Assembly (NCBI RefSeq): GCF_000014065.1
Contig: NC_008043.1
Location: 749,001 to 813,000 of the forward strand
Source of the DNA: Ruegeria sp. TM1040
GTDB lineage: Bacteria > Pseudomonadota > Alphaproteobacteria > Rhodobacterales > Rhodobacteraceae
Reading direction: 5' to 3'
DNA: 64,000 nucleotides
Position numbers and translations under genes: made by a program. This document shows, piece by piece, positions 25,662 through 34,194 of the stretch (within the stretch, counting starts at the first letter, position 1; every line of letters starts with the position of its first letter). The notes beneath the pieces were generated by a model that ran no database searches, was not told where the DNA came from, and saw only the letters and a program-made list of their open reading frames with translations.

Positions 25662-26192
25662 TTAGAGATAGAGGATGGCAAAGCTGCGCCATGCATCGGG
25701 AAGATATTCATAAAGGGCGGCGCCGGGGATGCGCACGGCGAGGACACCTTTGAAAAAGAGGACGATGAACACCGCAAACCCGGCGCTGATCGCCATCATC
25801 TGCGGGCTGCGATAGCCCATCCGCCAGGCGAGCAGCGGCACGAACACCAGCGTCACCGGCAGATAGCCAGCAAGCGGCACAAGCACGACATACCCCATGA
25901 ACCAGAGCATATACTCCAGAGCGGCAGCCCAACGCTGGGCTTCGCGCAGATCACTGCGGTCAATGCGGCGAAACGGCAGCCTCCACAGGTGCAATGCGGT
26001 AAAGACCACCATGCCCCCAACGCCCACAGCGGGCCAGAACCGGGGCTGCGCGAAAAAATCGGTCTTCCTGACCCATGCGGTTTGGGTCCCGATCTGGGAC
26101 AAAAGCATTACGGCCAAGGCCAGAAAGGACAGAACAAAAAGAAGCTGCCCCCGGCGCGGGCCGATGAATCTGCGTTCACGTTCGCTTTGCAT
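25662..26192 (-). CDS. tctB: Tripartite tricarboxylate transporter small subunit TctB
   Basis: A 176-residue membrane protein with about four membrane segments, the TctB/DUF1468 pattern; LLFVLSFLALAVMLL and YMLWFMGYVVLVPLAGYLP are two of them. The start at 26192 (MQSERERRFIGPRRGQ) gives the normal length; the open frame before it runs into the tctC gap and is not family-like. It sits 27 bases before tctA and about 100 after tctC, the usual TTT gene order. Confidence 0.88.
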   Translation of the reverse strand: MQSERERRFIGPRRGQLLFVLSFLALAVMLLSQIGTQTAWVRKTDFFAQPRFWPAVGVGGMVVFTALHLWRLPFRRIDRSDLREAQRWAAALEYMLWFMGYVVLVPLAGYLPVTLVFVPLLAWRMGYRSPQMMAISAGFAVFIVLFFKGVLAVRIPGAALYEYLPDAWRSFAILYL

Positions 26193-26295
26193 GAATGGTC
26201 TCTGGCTGGGAAAGCGGTCTGGGTGAGGAAGGCATGTGGCGGGCCGAAAAATCCGCCGGGCCATCAAAGACGACACCGGCGGAAGGTCGGGGAGG

Positions 26296-27240
26296 TTACT
26301 CCAGGGTTTCGCCAATCCGTGCCATGGTCTCGATATCGCTGGCCACGCGGGCCGCGCTTTCATCGGCGTTCTGCCAATAGACCAAGGCACCCGTTTCTGC
26401 AGCAACAGCCTGCGCGCGTTCAGAGAAGACGGTTTCCTGCGCCACCTCGATGATCTTGTCGCGCACGTCTTGCGGCGTGTCCTTGGTTACAAAAAGCCCG
26501 TTCCAGAGCGCAATGTCGAGATCCGGGTTCAGCTCTCCGATGGCAGGCGCATCCGGCACCAGCGGGATGCGGTCGTCGGTGATCGAGACCAGAACCTTGA
26601 TGTCGTCGAGGCAGGGCAGGATCAGCTGAAGCGTGGTGTTGATCACATCCGCATCGCCCGAGGCCAGTGTATTGCAATCCAGCGCATCAAAAGCTGCATC
26701 GGCGCCCCATTCAAAACCTGCGGATTTGGCAAAGGCTTTGGTCACTTGGGTCGGCGTCAGTACATCGCCAAAGTGGCCCAGCACCACCTCGTTGTCCTGT
26801 GCGTATTCAGCAAGCTCCGCCATGGAGCTATAGGGCGAATCCCCCGAGGTCGCGATCACGAAGGGATAGGTCAGGAAAATGCCAAGCGGGTCGAATTTGG
26901 CTGGTGTCAGGGGTGGAATGTCGATCTGATGACCCATGACCGGAACGCCAATCACAAAGGAGCCAACGGTGTAGCCATCAGCCGGCGCATTGGCGACCTC
27001 GATTGCGCCGGGAAAGGGTCCGCCGCCGCCGCCGGGTTTGTTCACAACGGCCGCTGCAACGCCGTATTTCTCCTGGAAGTCCTCGGCGATCATGCGGGTC
27101 AAGACGTCCTCAAGATCGCCCGGCGGCCATGGCACGATAAAGTTCACGGGTTTTTCCGGGTAGTCCGCAGCTGCGGCCCCTGCTGTCAGTGCAAGGCCGG
27201 CTGCGGCCACACATCCCTTGAGTACAGTTGTCATGGTCAT
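26296..27240 (-). CDS. tctC: TTT-system solute-binding protein TctC
   Basis: A 314-residue periplasmic binding protein of the Bug/TctC family. A signal peptide (MTMTTVLKGCVAAAGLALTA ... AAA) precedes YPEKPVNFIVPWPPGDLEDVL, the family start. The ligand loop is VNKPGGGGGPFPGAIEVANAPADGYTVG (in part PADGYTVG). These proteins bind carboxylates; the ligand cannot be read from sequence. The ATG at 27240 was picked for the signal peptide. It is the first gene of the tctCBA-dehydrogenase operon, divergent from the IclR regulator. Confidence 0.92.
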   Translation of the reverse strand: MTMTTVLKGCVAAAGLALTAGAAAADYPEKPVNFIVPWPPGDLEDVLTRMIAEDFQEKYGVAAAVVNKPGGGGGPFPGAIEVANAPADGYTVGSFVIGVPVMGHQIDIPPLTPAKFDPLGIFLTYPFVIATSGDSPYSSMAELAEYAQDNEVVLGHFGDVLTPTQVTKAFAKSAGFEWGADAAFDALDCNTLASGDADVINTTLQLILPCLDDIKVLVSITDDRIPLVPDAPAIGELNPDLDIALWNGLFVTKDTPQDVRDKIIEVAQETVFSERAQAVAAETGALVYWQNADESAARVASDIETMARIGETLE

Positions 27241-27333
27241 TGGCTGTCTCCCTGATCGCCATTTGCGGTGCCGTTGGTGAAGTGGCGACGTTTTCCGCCG
27301 CTCGGTTGGCTCATCGGACTGGTTTATTATATG

Positions 27334-27344
27334 AACCATTGGTT
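27334..27344. promoter_or_regulatory. Possible IclR operator
   Basis: AACCATTGGTT is a perfect odd palindrome in the tctC-iclR gap, with flanking TG and TTGA extending it. IclR-type regulators commonly bind such short inverted repeats near their own promoter. Confidence 0.45.
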
Positions 27345-27354
27345 TGAATTTAGA

Positions 27355-27381
27355 TTGACAGCCGCGGGGGTTATCTGTCAA
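27355..27381. promoter_or_regulatory. TTGACAG/CTGTCAA inverted repeat before iclR
   Basis: Seven-base arms TTGACAG and CTGTCAA are separated by 13 bases. Each arm reads like a -35 element, one for each direction, so it could be overlapping promoters or a regulator site. Confidence 0.45.
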
Positions 27382-27386
27382 CAAAA

Positions 27387-28235
27387 ATGAAAGCCACCGG
27401 ATCATACCGGATCGCGCGTGGTCGAGTTTCAGGCAAATCAGGACCGAGCGCATCAATGGGAACCGTATCTAAAGCTCTGACTTTGCTGACTTACTTCAAT
27501 CACGGGCGCTTGGAGATCGGCCTGAGTGACCTCACTCGACTGTCGGGAATGAACAAGGCTACCGTCTATCGGTTGATGAGCGAACTGCAGGAAGCGGGAT
27601 TTGTTGAACAGGTCGAAGGCGCACGGTCGTATCGGCTTGGACCACAGGTTTTGCGGCTCGCCGCCCTGCGCGAAGCCAGCGTGCCGATTCTGTCGGCCTC
27701 TCGCCGGGTGCTGCGAGAGCTTTCCGAGGACACCGGCGAGACCACCCATTTGTCGCTCCTTCAGGGCGAGCAGCTTGCGTCACTCAGCCATGCCTATTCC
27801 TCGCGCAATGCGACCAAGGTCATGATGGAGGACGCGGAGGTCCTGACCTTTCACGGCACGGCCTCGGGGCTGGCGGTGCTGGCCTATTCAGAGCCGAGCT
27901 TTGTGGACGCGGTGCTCGCCGCGCCCCTGACCGCACGCACGCCGCAAACCCAGACCGATCCCGCCGCAATCCGGGCCGAGATCGCCGAGGTTCGCCGCAC
28001 GGGGCTGGCGCAATCAATCGGCGGTTTCGAAGCCGAGGTGCATTCGCATGCGGTGCCGATCTTTGGCCCGGATCGCGCCGTTTTGGGGGCTCTGGCCGTG
28101 GCTGCGCCGACCTCGCGGATGACCCCAGATCAGAAACGAACGATCCCGCCCGCCCTGCGCGCGGCGGGCCTCAGCCTCACCGAGCGAATTGGCGGCGCCT
28201 GCCCGCCGGAATTTCCCACCGACATCGCGGCCTGA
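27387..28235 (+). CDS. IclR-family transcription regulator
   Basis: A 282-residue regulator. The winged helix begins after residue 24 (TVSKALTLLTYF, then LSGMNKATVYRLMSELQEAGF), followed by the IclR effector domain (VLRELSEDTGETTHLSLLQGEQ to AVAAPTSRMTP). ATG 27387 is used; an in-frame ATG at 27456 immediately before the DNA-binding domain is also possible, and neither has a strong ribosome site. It is divergent from tctC and 29 bases before the aminotransferase, so it likely controls both transcripts in response to the imported substrate. Confidence 0.9.
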   Translation: MKATGSYRIARGRVSGKSGPSASMGTVSKALTLLTYFNHGRLEIGLSDLTRLSGMNKATVYRLMSELQEAGFVEQVEGARSYRLGPQVLRLAALREASVPILSASRRVLRELSEDTGETTHLSLLQGEQLASLSHAYSSRNATKVMMEDAEVLTFHGTASGLAVLAYSEPSFVDAVLAAPLTARTPQTQTDPAAIRAEIAEVRRTGLAQSIGGFEAEVHSHAVPIFGPDRAVLGALAVAAPTSRMTPDQKRTIPPALRAAGLSLTERIGGACPPEFPTDIAA

Positions 28236-28264
28236 ACTGCCGCGCCGCGACAAGGAGACAGATC

Positions 28265-29632
28265 ATGACCGCACATCAGCCCGACGCCAATTTCCTCAAG
28301 GAACATAACGCCCGCAGCCTCTGGCATCCCATGGCGCATCCCGGCGACAGCCTTGCCAACCCACCCACCATCGTGACCGGTGCCTCTGGCGTGCGGATCA
28401 AGGATGTGGATGGGCATGAGGTGGTCGACGCGGTTGGCGGGCTCTGGAATGTGAACCTTGGATTTTCCTGCCAGCCCGTGAAAGACGCGATCGCCGCGCA
28501 GCTCGATGTTCTGCCTTACTATTCGATCTTTCGCGGCACCACCAACGACCAGGTGATCCAACTCGCAGAAGAGCTGCGAGACTTTTTTGCGCCCGACGGC
28601 CTGAGCCGTGCGTTCTTTACCTCCGGTGGTTCGGATTCGGTAGAAACCGCCCTGCGGCTGGCGCGCCAATACCACAAGGTGCGCGGAGAGCCTGCCCGGG
28701 TGAAATACCTGAGCCTCAAGAAAGGCTATCACGGCACCCATTTCGGCGGGGCATCGGTCAATGGCAATGCCAATTTTCGCACCGCTTATGAGCCGCTATT
28801 GGCGGGCTGTCACCATATCCCCGCACCCTATACCTATCGCAATCCGTTCAACGAGACCGATCCGGAACGCCTGGCGCAGTTGTGTCTTGCGGCGCTGGAG
28901 GATGAGATCGCCTTTCAGGGCGCGGGCACCATTGCGGCCTTCATCATGGAGCCCATTCTGGGCGCAGGCGGCGTGATCCCCCCACACGAGAGTTTCATGC
29001 CCGGCGTGGCGGAGATCTGTCGCAGGCATGGGATCCTGCTGATTGCAGATGAGGTCATCACCGCCTTTGGCCGCACCGGGTCCTGGAGCGGCTCGCGCCA
29101 TTGGGGCGTGCAGCCTGACATGATGTGTACCGCCAAGGCGATCACCAACGGCTATTTCCCGTTTGGGGCGCTGATGCTTTCCGAGCGGCTGGTGGAGGTG
29201 TTTGAAAAGGACGACACCGGCAAGGCCGCGATTGGGCATGGCTATACCTATTCCGGCCATCCTGTTGGCGCGGCGGCGGCGCTGGCTTGCCTCGCGGAGA
29301 CCAAACGATTGAATGTGCCAGAGAATGCCGCGGCGCGGGGGGCGCAGATTTTTGAGGGTCTTCAAGATCTCGCGGCCCGCTATGACCTGATCGGCGACGT
29401 GCGGGGAGGCCATGGTTTGATGTCTGCGCTGGAACTTGTCAGTGACCGGGCCACCAAGGCGGCGGTGGACAAGAAAGTCATCAACCGCCTTCAGGAAGTC
29501 GCTTATCAGAATGGAGCCATGGTGCGCGTGAGTGGCCCGAATATCATTCTCTCGCCGCCACTTGTGCTCACTGAGGCGGACGCCGCGCAGATCCTGTCGG
29601 CCCTCGACGCAGGCTTTGCGGCAGTGAACTGA
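28265..29632 (+). CDS. Class III (omega) aminotransferase
   Basis: A 455-residue PLP-dependent aminotransferase. YHGTHFGGASVNG, ADEVITAFGRTG and the lysine-bearing CTAKAITNGYFPFGA are the fold-type I class III motifs. Members act on omega-amino acids, diamines, beta-alanine or taurine, usually with pyruvate as acceptor, giving an aldehyde. With the divergent aldehyde dehydrogenase and tctCBA it suggests uptake of an amino-carboxylate, transamination and oxidation. It shares its transcript with the IclR gene. The exact substrate is not determined. Confidence 0.92.
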   Translation: MTAHQPDANFLKEHNARSLWHPMAHPGDSLANPPTIVTGASGVRIKDVDGHEVVDAVGGLWNVNLGFSCQPVKDAIAAQLDVLPYYSIFRGTTNDQVIQLAEELRDFFAPDGLSRAFFTSGGSDSVETALRLARQYHKVRGEPARVKYLSLKKGYHGTHFGGASVNGNANFRTAYEPLLAGCHHIPAPYTYRNPFNETDPERLAQLCLAALEDEIAFQGAGTIAAFIMEPILGAGGVIPPHESFMPGVAEICRRHGILLIADEVITAFGRTGSWSGSRHWGVQPDMMCTAKAITNGYFPFGALMLSERLVEVFEKDDTGKAAIGHGYTYSGHPVGAAAALACLAETKRLNVPENAAARGAQIFEGLQDLAARYDLIGDVRGGHGLMSALELVSDRATKAAVDKKVINRLQEVAYQNGAMVRVSGPNIILSPPLVLTEADAAQILSALDAGFAAVN

Positions 29633-29781
29633 CCCGGGGCTCCGAACGCGACCGCCTCCGTGTTCCATTGGGGCGTGGAGGCCACCAGACCCCATGGCGC
29701 CCCCGAAGTCATTGGCTTCGAGGTCGCGTCATGCGGGGGTGCCGCGAACGCGGCGCGGTTGTGCCAGTGGGTCAGGGTCGC
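29633..29781. other. Gap between the aminotransferase and FkbM genes
   Basis: A short convergent gap. GC-rich, with small inverted repeats (CGAAG ... CTTCG near 29705-29725), but no gene or recognised site. Confidence 0.4.
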
Positions 29782-30528
29782 TCAGGAGGTCTCTATATTA
29801 CGGGTGCAGGTCCAAACCGTACGGGTTGAAACATCGTCGACTTTTTCAAAGCCTGCCTCGCGCAGGATGGTCTTGCAGCGCCGCATGCCTTTGACCTCAT
29901 AGGCCTCGGGGTGGAATTCAATCACGATGGCGCGAAACGCAGAGAGATCGAGCGCCTCCAGCAGCGCCAGTTCGCCGCCTTCGATGTCCATCACCAGCAC
30001 GGTGGGCTTGAATTCAGCAATGACTTCGGCCGCATCCACCGTTGGGATCTCCACAACCCGCGAGGGGCGCCCGGCCTCATTGAGGAGCGAGGAGCCAAGG
30101 AAGCTATTGCGCAGATGAAACGCCATCGTCTGTGGCCGGTCGGTGCCCGCGAACAGGACCTGATTGCGCAACTCGACCTGCGAGCCGAGATCGTTCATGT
30201 CATGCAGGGCGTGGATCACGGGCACCAATTCCGGGTTTGCTTCGAATGACAGGACCTTTTGAGGCTTGGCGTTCACCGCGATGACCGCACCGACAATCCC
30301 GAGCCCTGCGCCGACCTCAAGCACGCGGTCCTCCTCGCACACCACATGAAGCGCGCCGGCGATTTCTTGTCCCTCGTAGCGTGCGGCGTTGATCCGCTTG
30401 ATCCGGGTTTCCGTCAAAAAACTGGACTGCGGCACCTTCACGCCAAGGCAGGTGGCCGCAATCTCTTGGGAGACAACCGGGAGCGCATCAGACGCCATTT
30501 TGTGTGACGCCAGTTTTGTTTCAGACAT
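29782..30528 (-). CDS. FkbM-family SAM-dependent methyltransferase
   Basis: A 248-residue methyltransferase. Motif I is VLEVGAGLGIVGAVIA, followed by the acidic strand end in VLSFEANPELVP; VLVMDIEGGELALLEALDL is the hallmark FkbM segment. FkbM proteins O-methylate small molecules or sugars. The ATG at 30528 (MSETKLASHKMAS) gives the family length. It is 139 bases downstream of the glutamine-synthetase-like gene on the same strand, so it may belong to the P450 unit, though the gap leaves that open. Confidence 0.85.
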   Translation of the reverse strand: MSETKLASHKMASDALPVVSQEIAATCLGVKVPQSSFLTETRIKRINAARYEGQEIAGALHVVCEEDRVLEVGAGLGIVGAVIAVNAKPQKVLSFEANPELVPVIHALHDMNDLGSQVELRNQVLFAGTDRPQTMAFHLRNSFLGSSLLNEAGRPSRVVEIPTVDAAEVIAEFKPTVLVMDIEGGELALLEALDLSAFRAIVIEFHPEAYEVKGMRRCKTILREAGFEKVDDVSTRTVWTCTRNIETS

Positions 30529-30667
30529 GTTCTGCTCGTTTCGCCTGAGTTGATTATCGCGCCAGTCTGGCGTGGCCCTGCAGGAAAAAGCAAGCGCAGG
30601 CCATCGTTGGCCTGCACGATGCCGATGAGCTGTGTCTTCGTTCAGACAATCCGGCCTAGCATTCCGG

Positions 30668-31957
30668 TCAGACAAAATGCACGTAGAAGTCCCGCAGCGC
30701 ATCGCCTTCGAGGTCGCGGGTTTTGCGGACCTCTTTCTGCTTCATGTAGACATGATTGGCGACCAGATCCGGCCCCACCGCCTCCGCAAGGGAGGTATCC
30801 TTTTCCAGATCTGCGACCGCGCCCTTGAGCGTCATTGCGGTGCTTTCGCGCGTGTCCGTGCGGTCAAACCCATCGCCGGTTTCCATCGGTCCCAGCGCAT
30901 AGCCGCGCTCCACGCCAAGGCGCGCCGCCTGCAAGAGCGCCGCCACCGTGGTATAGGGATTGGAGGAGGCATCCGCCATTCGGTGTTCAAGCCGCGCCTT
31001 CGCCCCGCCTTCGGAGCTGATCCGAGTGGTGACATTGCGATGATCGCCGCCCCAGTTCTGCCAAAAGCCCGACAGACTCCCCGGTTGCAGACGCATGTAG
31101 CTGTTGGCGGTGGGCGCGATCAGACCGGCCAAGCCCTTGTGATGATGCAGAAACCCGGCAAGGCAGCCGCGCGCGAGATCATTCATGTGATCCGGCCCGC
31201 CCCGAGGCCCCGACGAAAGCGCATTTCCCCCCGCCTCATCCGTGAACGAGAGGTTCACATGCATGCCTGACCCCCCTGCCTGCGCGACCGGCTTGGGCAT
31301 GAACGTCAGAACGATCCCGTACTCCAGCGCGATCTCACGCGCCATCAAGCGAAACAGCACGATGTCATCCACCGCCTTTACAGCGTCGTCAAAGGTCAGC
31401 GTATATTCAAACTGAGGGCTGTCGAACTCCGCCGTAATCATGTCGAGAGAGAAGCCCATCTCATCCGCCATCGCCCAGATCCGGTCATTGAACCGTAATG
31501 GATCTGCAAACGGCCCGGTGCCGTAGACCACTCCGCCGGGCGCATCATAGGGGACAAGCCGCCCGTATTCGTCGGGCTGCAGGGCAAAAGCCTCAAGTTC
31601 GATACCAATTTTTGGAGAAAGCCCCTTTCCCTGCCAATCCGCAACGGCGCGTTTCAACGCCCCTCTGGGACAAAGCGTCAGCAGCTCGCCCTCGTCGTCA
31701 TAAAGATCGCCCAAGACGATTTTGGTCGAGGCGTGCCAACTGTCGCGAATGTCATCGTGACGCCAGCGCAGCGTCATGTCTGGTAGGCCCTGTTTGACCA
31801 TCGACCCCGGCGCGTCCAGCAGGTCGCGGTCATAATGGGTGCCAAACACAGAGCGGCAGAACCGGGTTTCATCGTCGCCGATCTTTGAATGCGGCAGGTA
31901 TTTCCCGCGCATGATACTGAGATGGTCGCAGAATAACGCGCGCAGGCGAGTTTTCAT
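30668..31957 (-). CDS. Glutamine-synthetase-like ligase (gamma-glutamylamine type)
   Basis: A 429-residue glutamine synthetase fold protein. IGIELEAFALQPDEYG, GGSGMHVNLSF and ISSEGGAKARLEHRMADASS hold the metal and ATP residues; NSYMRLQPGSLSGFWQNWGG replaces the NSYKRLVPG-type loop of housekeeping GlnA, as in enzymes that join glutamate to amines. No GlnB or adenylylation-region tyrosine motif is seen. It lies between a P450 and an FkbM methyltransferase, so I infer it forms a gamma-glutamyl amide of an amine substrate. It could still be a polyamine (PuuA-type) or another glutamylation enzyme. Confidence 0.82.
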   Translation of the reverse strand: MKTRLRALFCDHLSIMRGKYLPHSKIGDDETRFCRSVFGTHYDRDLLDAPGSMVKQGLPDMTLRWRHDDIRDSWHASTKIVLGDLYDDEGELLTLCPRGALKRAVADWQGKGLSPKIGIELEAFALQPDEYGRLVPYDAPGGVVYGTGPFADPLRFNDRIWAMADEMGFSLDMITAEFDSPQFEYTLTFDDAVKAVDDIVLFRLMAREIALEYGIVLTFMPKPVAQAGGSGMHVNLSFTDEAGGNALSSGPRGGPDHMNDLARGCLAGFLHHHKGLAGLIAPTANSYMRLQPGSLSGFWQNWGGDHRNVTTRISSEGGAKARLEHRMADASSNPYTTVAALLQAARLGVERGYALGPMETGDGFDRTDTRESTAMTLKGAVADLEKDTSLAEAVGPDLVANHVYMKQKEVRKTRDLEGDALRDFYVHFV

Positions 31958-32028
31958 GGGGCTTCCTTTCCTGTTGGTGGCCTGCGCATCTTTGGCGTGC
32001 GTCTTGACCGAAATTGATCCCCAACGGA

Positions 32029-32104
32029 GGGCAGTGGGCGACCTCGAGTGGGAGCGGAGCGCCCTCCCGTGGGGGGAGTCGGGCGCTGTCCGGGCGACCG
32101 CCCG
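32029..32104 (+). repeat. Two-hairpin intergenic repeat, copy B
   Basis: Starts GGGCAGTGGGCGACCTC, keeps the GCGCCCTCCCGTGGGGG core and ends with the trailing CGGGC-GACC-GCCCG hairpin. About 57 of 66 bases match copy A. It lies between the P450 and the glutamine-synthetase-like gene, which run on the other strand. Confidence 0.75.
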
Positions 32105-32123
32105 AACGGGTCTTCTGTTGAGC

Positions 32124-33383
32124 CTACGCGGCTTCTACCCGCACGGGCAATTCCTTGATGCCGCCGACAAAGTTCGACCGCAGGAATTTGTGGGCACCAT
32201 TGGGTTCGATGGATTTGATCCGCTTGGAGAGTTCCTGAAACAGAACCGTGACCTCAAGCCGTGCGAGCCACATGCCCAGGCAGACATGCGGGCCGAACTG
32301 GCCGAAAGACAGGTGCCGGTTGGGATTGCGCATCAGGTTCACCCGAAACGGGTCGTCAAAATAGCTGTCGTCGCGATTGGCAGAGGCAAACCAATAGAGC
32401 ACCTTATCGCCTTCGCGGATGGTCTTGCCATGCATCTCGACATCCTGCGTCGCCGTGCGGCGGAAATAGAGCGCAGGCGTCGCCCAGCGGATGATCTCAT
32501 CCGCCGCCGTCTCCCAAATCTCCCCGCCCGCCTGCATCTGCGCCAGAAGCTCCGGCTGATGACACATCGCCTGAATGCCAGCCGCGATGGAGTAACGCGT
32601 GGTGTCGTTGCCCGCAGCCACCAAGAGGCAGAAGAAATTGCGAAACTCGGTTTCGGTAATGACCGATCCGTCTCGGGCCGGCTGCAGAATCATGTTGAGC
32701 ACGCCGGAGGTGTCACCTGCCCTCTCTTTGGCTTCCATCAACTCCTTGGCGTAGATGTATAATTCTGCACCCGCCGGAGAGTTGAAGGGCATCATGCGGA
32801 ATTCATCCGTGTCCATTTTGTCCAGCACATGCGAGGTGAAATCGGGGTCAGTATTCGCAATGAGCGCATCCCCCTTCTCCACCAGCCACGGCAGATCCGC
32901 GTCCGGCAAGCCGACGACGCGCCCGAGCATCCGCATGGGCAACTGCCTGGCGATCTCCTTGGTGGCGTCAAAGCTGCCTTTTGCCAAGGCCTCGTCGAGG
33001 ATCTCCGCACAAAGGTCGCGAATGTCCGCCTCGTATTGCGCCATGGTGGTCTTGGAGAACGCCTTCAGGAGCTTCATGCGCACCTGAGAATGTTCGGGCG
33101 GGTCGGTTTCCTGAAAAGTGCGCCGCGCGAGGTATTCCTCGTAGGTCTGATCCTCCATGCGGATGCCGCGCGCCGAGGAAAAGATCTCTGTGTTCTTGTT
33201 CATCTTGGTGATGTCGTCATAGCGCGTGACCGACCAGAAATTCTCGCCATCGCTGTATTCGGTCCAATGCAGCGGATCATCACGCCGGAGCCGGGCAAAG
33301 GTGTTGTGCGGCGCGCCATTGGCAAAGGCGTCATGGCTCGACAGATCCGCATATCCGTCATCGGTCGGGGTCCAGATCGTCAT
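32124..33383 (-). CDS. Cytochrome P450
   Basis: A 419-residue bacterial class I-type P450 with no membrane anchor. The oxygen-binding I-helix is LLVAAGNDTTRYS, the ExxR pair is Glu296/Arg299, and the heme thiolate is Cys368 in LSFGQFGPHVCLGMW. The ATG at 33383 (MTIWTPTDDGYADLS) is chosen; the reading frame is open further into the divergent promoter region but not family-like. No ferredoxin or reductase gene is adjacent. Its neighbours are a glutamine-synthetase-like ligase on the same strand and a class I amidotransferase diverging from it, recalling amine-oxidation clusters. Confidence 0.95.
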   Translation of the reverse strand: MTIWTPTDDGYADLSSHDAFANGAPHNTFARLRRDDPLHWTEYSDGENFWSVTRYDDITKMNKNTEIFSSARGIRMEDQTYEEYLARRTFQETDPPEHSQVRMKLLKAFSKTTMAQYEADIRDLCAEILDEALAKGSFDATKEIARQLPMRMLGRVVGLPDADLPWLVEKGDALIANTDPDFTSHVLDKMDTDEFRMMPFNSPAGAELYIYAKELMEAKERAGDTSGVLNMILQPARDGSVITETEFRNFFCLLVAAGNDTTRYSIAAGIQAMCHQPELLAQMQAGGEIWETAADEIIRWATPALYFRRTATQDVEMHGKTIREGDKVLYWFASANRDDSYFDDPFRVNLMRNPNRHLSFGQFGPHVCLGMWLARLEVTVLFQELSKRIKSIEPNGAHKFLRSNFVGGIKELPVRVEAA

Positions 33384-33410
33384 GGCGGGGCTTCCTTTGG
33401 ACTGCTTCAC

Positions 33411-33421
33411 ATGTATACTAT
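33411..33421. promoter_or_regulatory. Possible GntR operator between P450 and amidotransferase genes
   Basis: ATGTATACTAT surrounds the palindrome GTATAC in the 73-base divergent gap. FCD-type GntR regulators often bind ATnGTATACnAT-like sites. The gap is AT-rich compared with its surroundings. Confidence 0.35.
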
Positions 33422-33456
33422 TAAGAACTGTAATTATGCATATGGGAAGCCTGAAC

Positions 33457-34194
33457 ATGCGCATTGCGATTTTAATGACCAACACGGACGAAAGCGCCTT
33501 TGCCCACAGGTACCCGAAGGATGGTGAGAAATTCACCGCCTTGATCCAGATGGCGCGGCCAGAGTGGCACTGCGATGTCTATGCAGTGAAGGATGGAGTT
33601 TTCCCAGAAAACATAAGGTGTTACGATGGTGCTATGATCACCGGAAGCCCCGCTTCCACCCGGTCAGGGGCGCATTGGGTTGCACAGCTTTTGGATCTGA
33701 TCCGGCAGATGCACGCGATGCGGCTGCCGCTTTTTGGGGCCTGTTTTGGCCATCAGGCGATTGCGCTCGCGCTAGGTGGTCGTGTCGACAATCTGCCCGG
33801 TGGCTGGGTGCATGGCCGCACCGAGAATCATCTGGTCGCACGCCCGGAGTGGGCTTCAGATCTGCCGGATGTGGTCTCCATCTACGGGTCGCATGTGGAA
33901 TATGTCTGCACCCTGCCCAAAGGCGCGCAACCGCTGATGTCCCGCGCGGACCATACCACCGGCTTTATGATTGGAGATCACATAGCCACCAGCCAGCACC
34001 ACCCGGAAATGACTCATGCGTTCATCTGCGCCCTGACCGAAGAACTGCGGCAGAAAATGGGACCTGAGGTCTATGCAAGGGCGCAAGAGAGCCTTGCGCA
34101 AGAGGTGGATCAGCCCGCACTGGCGGAGGCGATCGCACGGTTTTTTGAGACCGCAAGCGCTAGCCGAGGGCGGCCAGCAGATCCATCACCGTGA
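33457..34194 (+). CDS. Class I glutamine amidotransferase-like hydrolase
   Basis: A 245-residue GATase1-domain protein. The nucleophile is Cys96 in LFGACFGHQAI and the His/Glu pair is His182/Glu184 in SQHHPEM, so the triad is complete. It resembles stand-alone GMP-synthase-like amidotransferases and the amidotransferase-like hydrolases of aniline clusters. The ATG at 33457 (MRIAILMTNTDES) has GGGAAG upstream; earlier in-frame ATGs at 33436 and 33442 lack a ribosome site. Divergent from the P450, it may hydrolyse a gamma-glutamyl amide after oxidation. Its end overlaps the convergent GntR gene by 35 bases. Confidence 0.88.
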   Translation: MRIAILMTNTDESAFAHRYPKDGEKFTALIQMARPEWHCDVYAVKDGVFPENIRCYDGAMITGSPASTRSGAHWVAQLLDLIRQMHAMRLPLFGACFGHQAIALALGGRVDNLPGGWVHGRTENHLVARPEWASDLPDVVSIYGSHVEYVCTLPKGAQPLMSRADHTTGFMIGDHIATSQHHPEMTHAFICALTEELRQKMGPEVYARAQESLAQEVDQPALAEAIARFFETASASRGRPADPSP

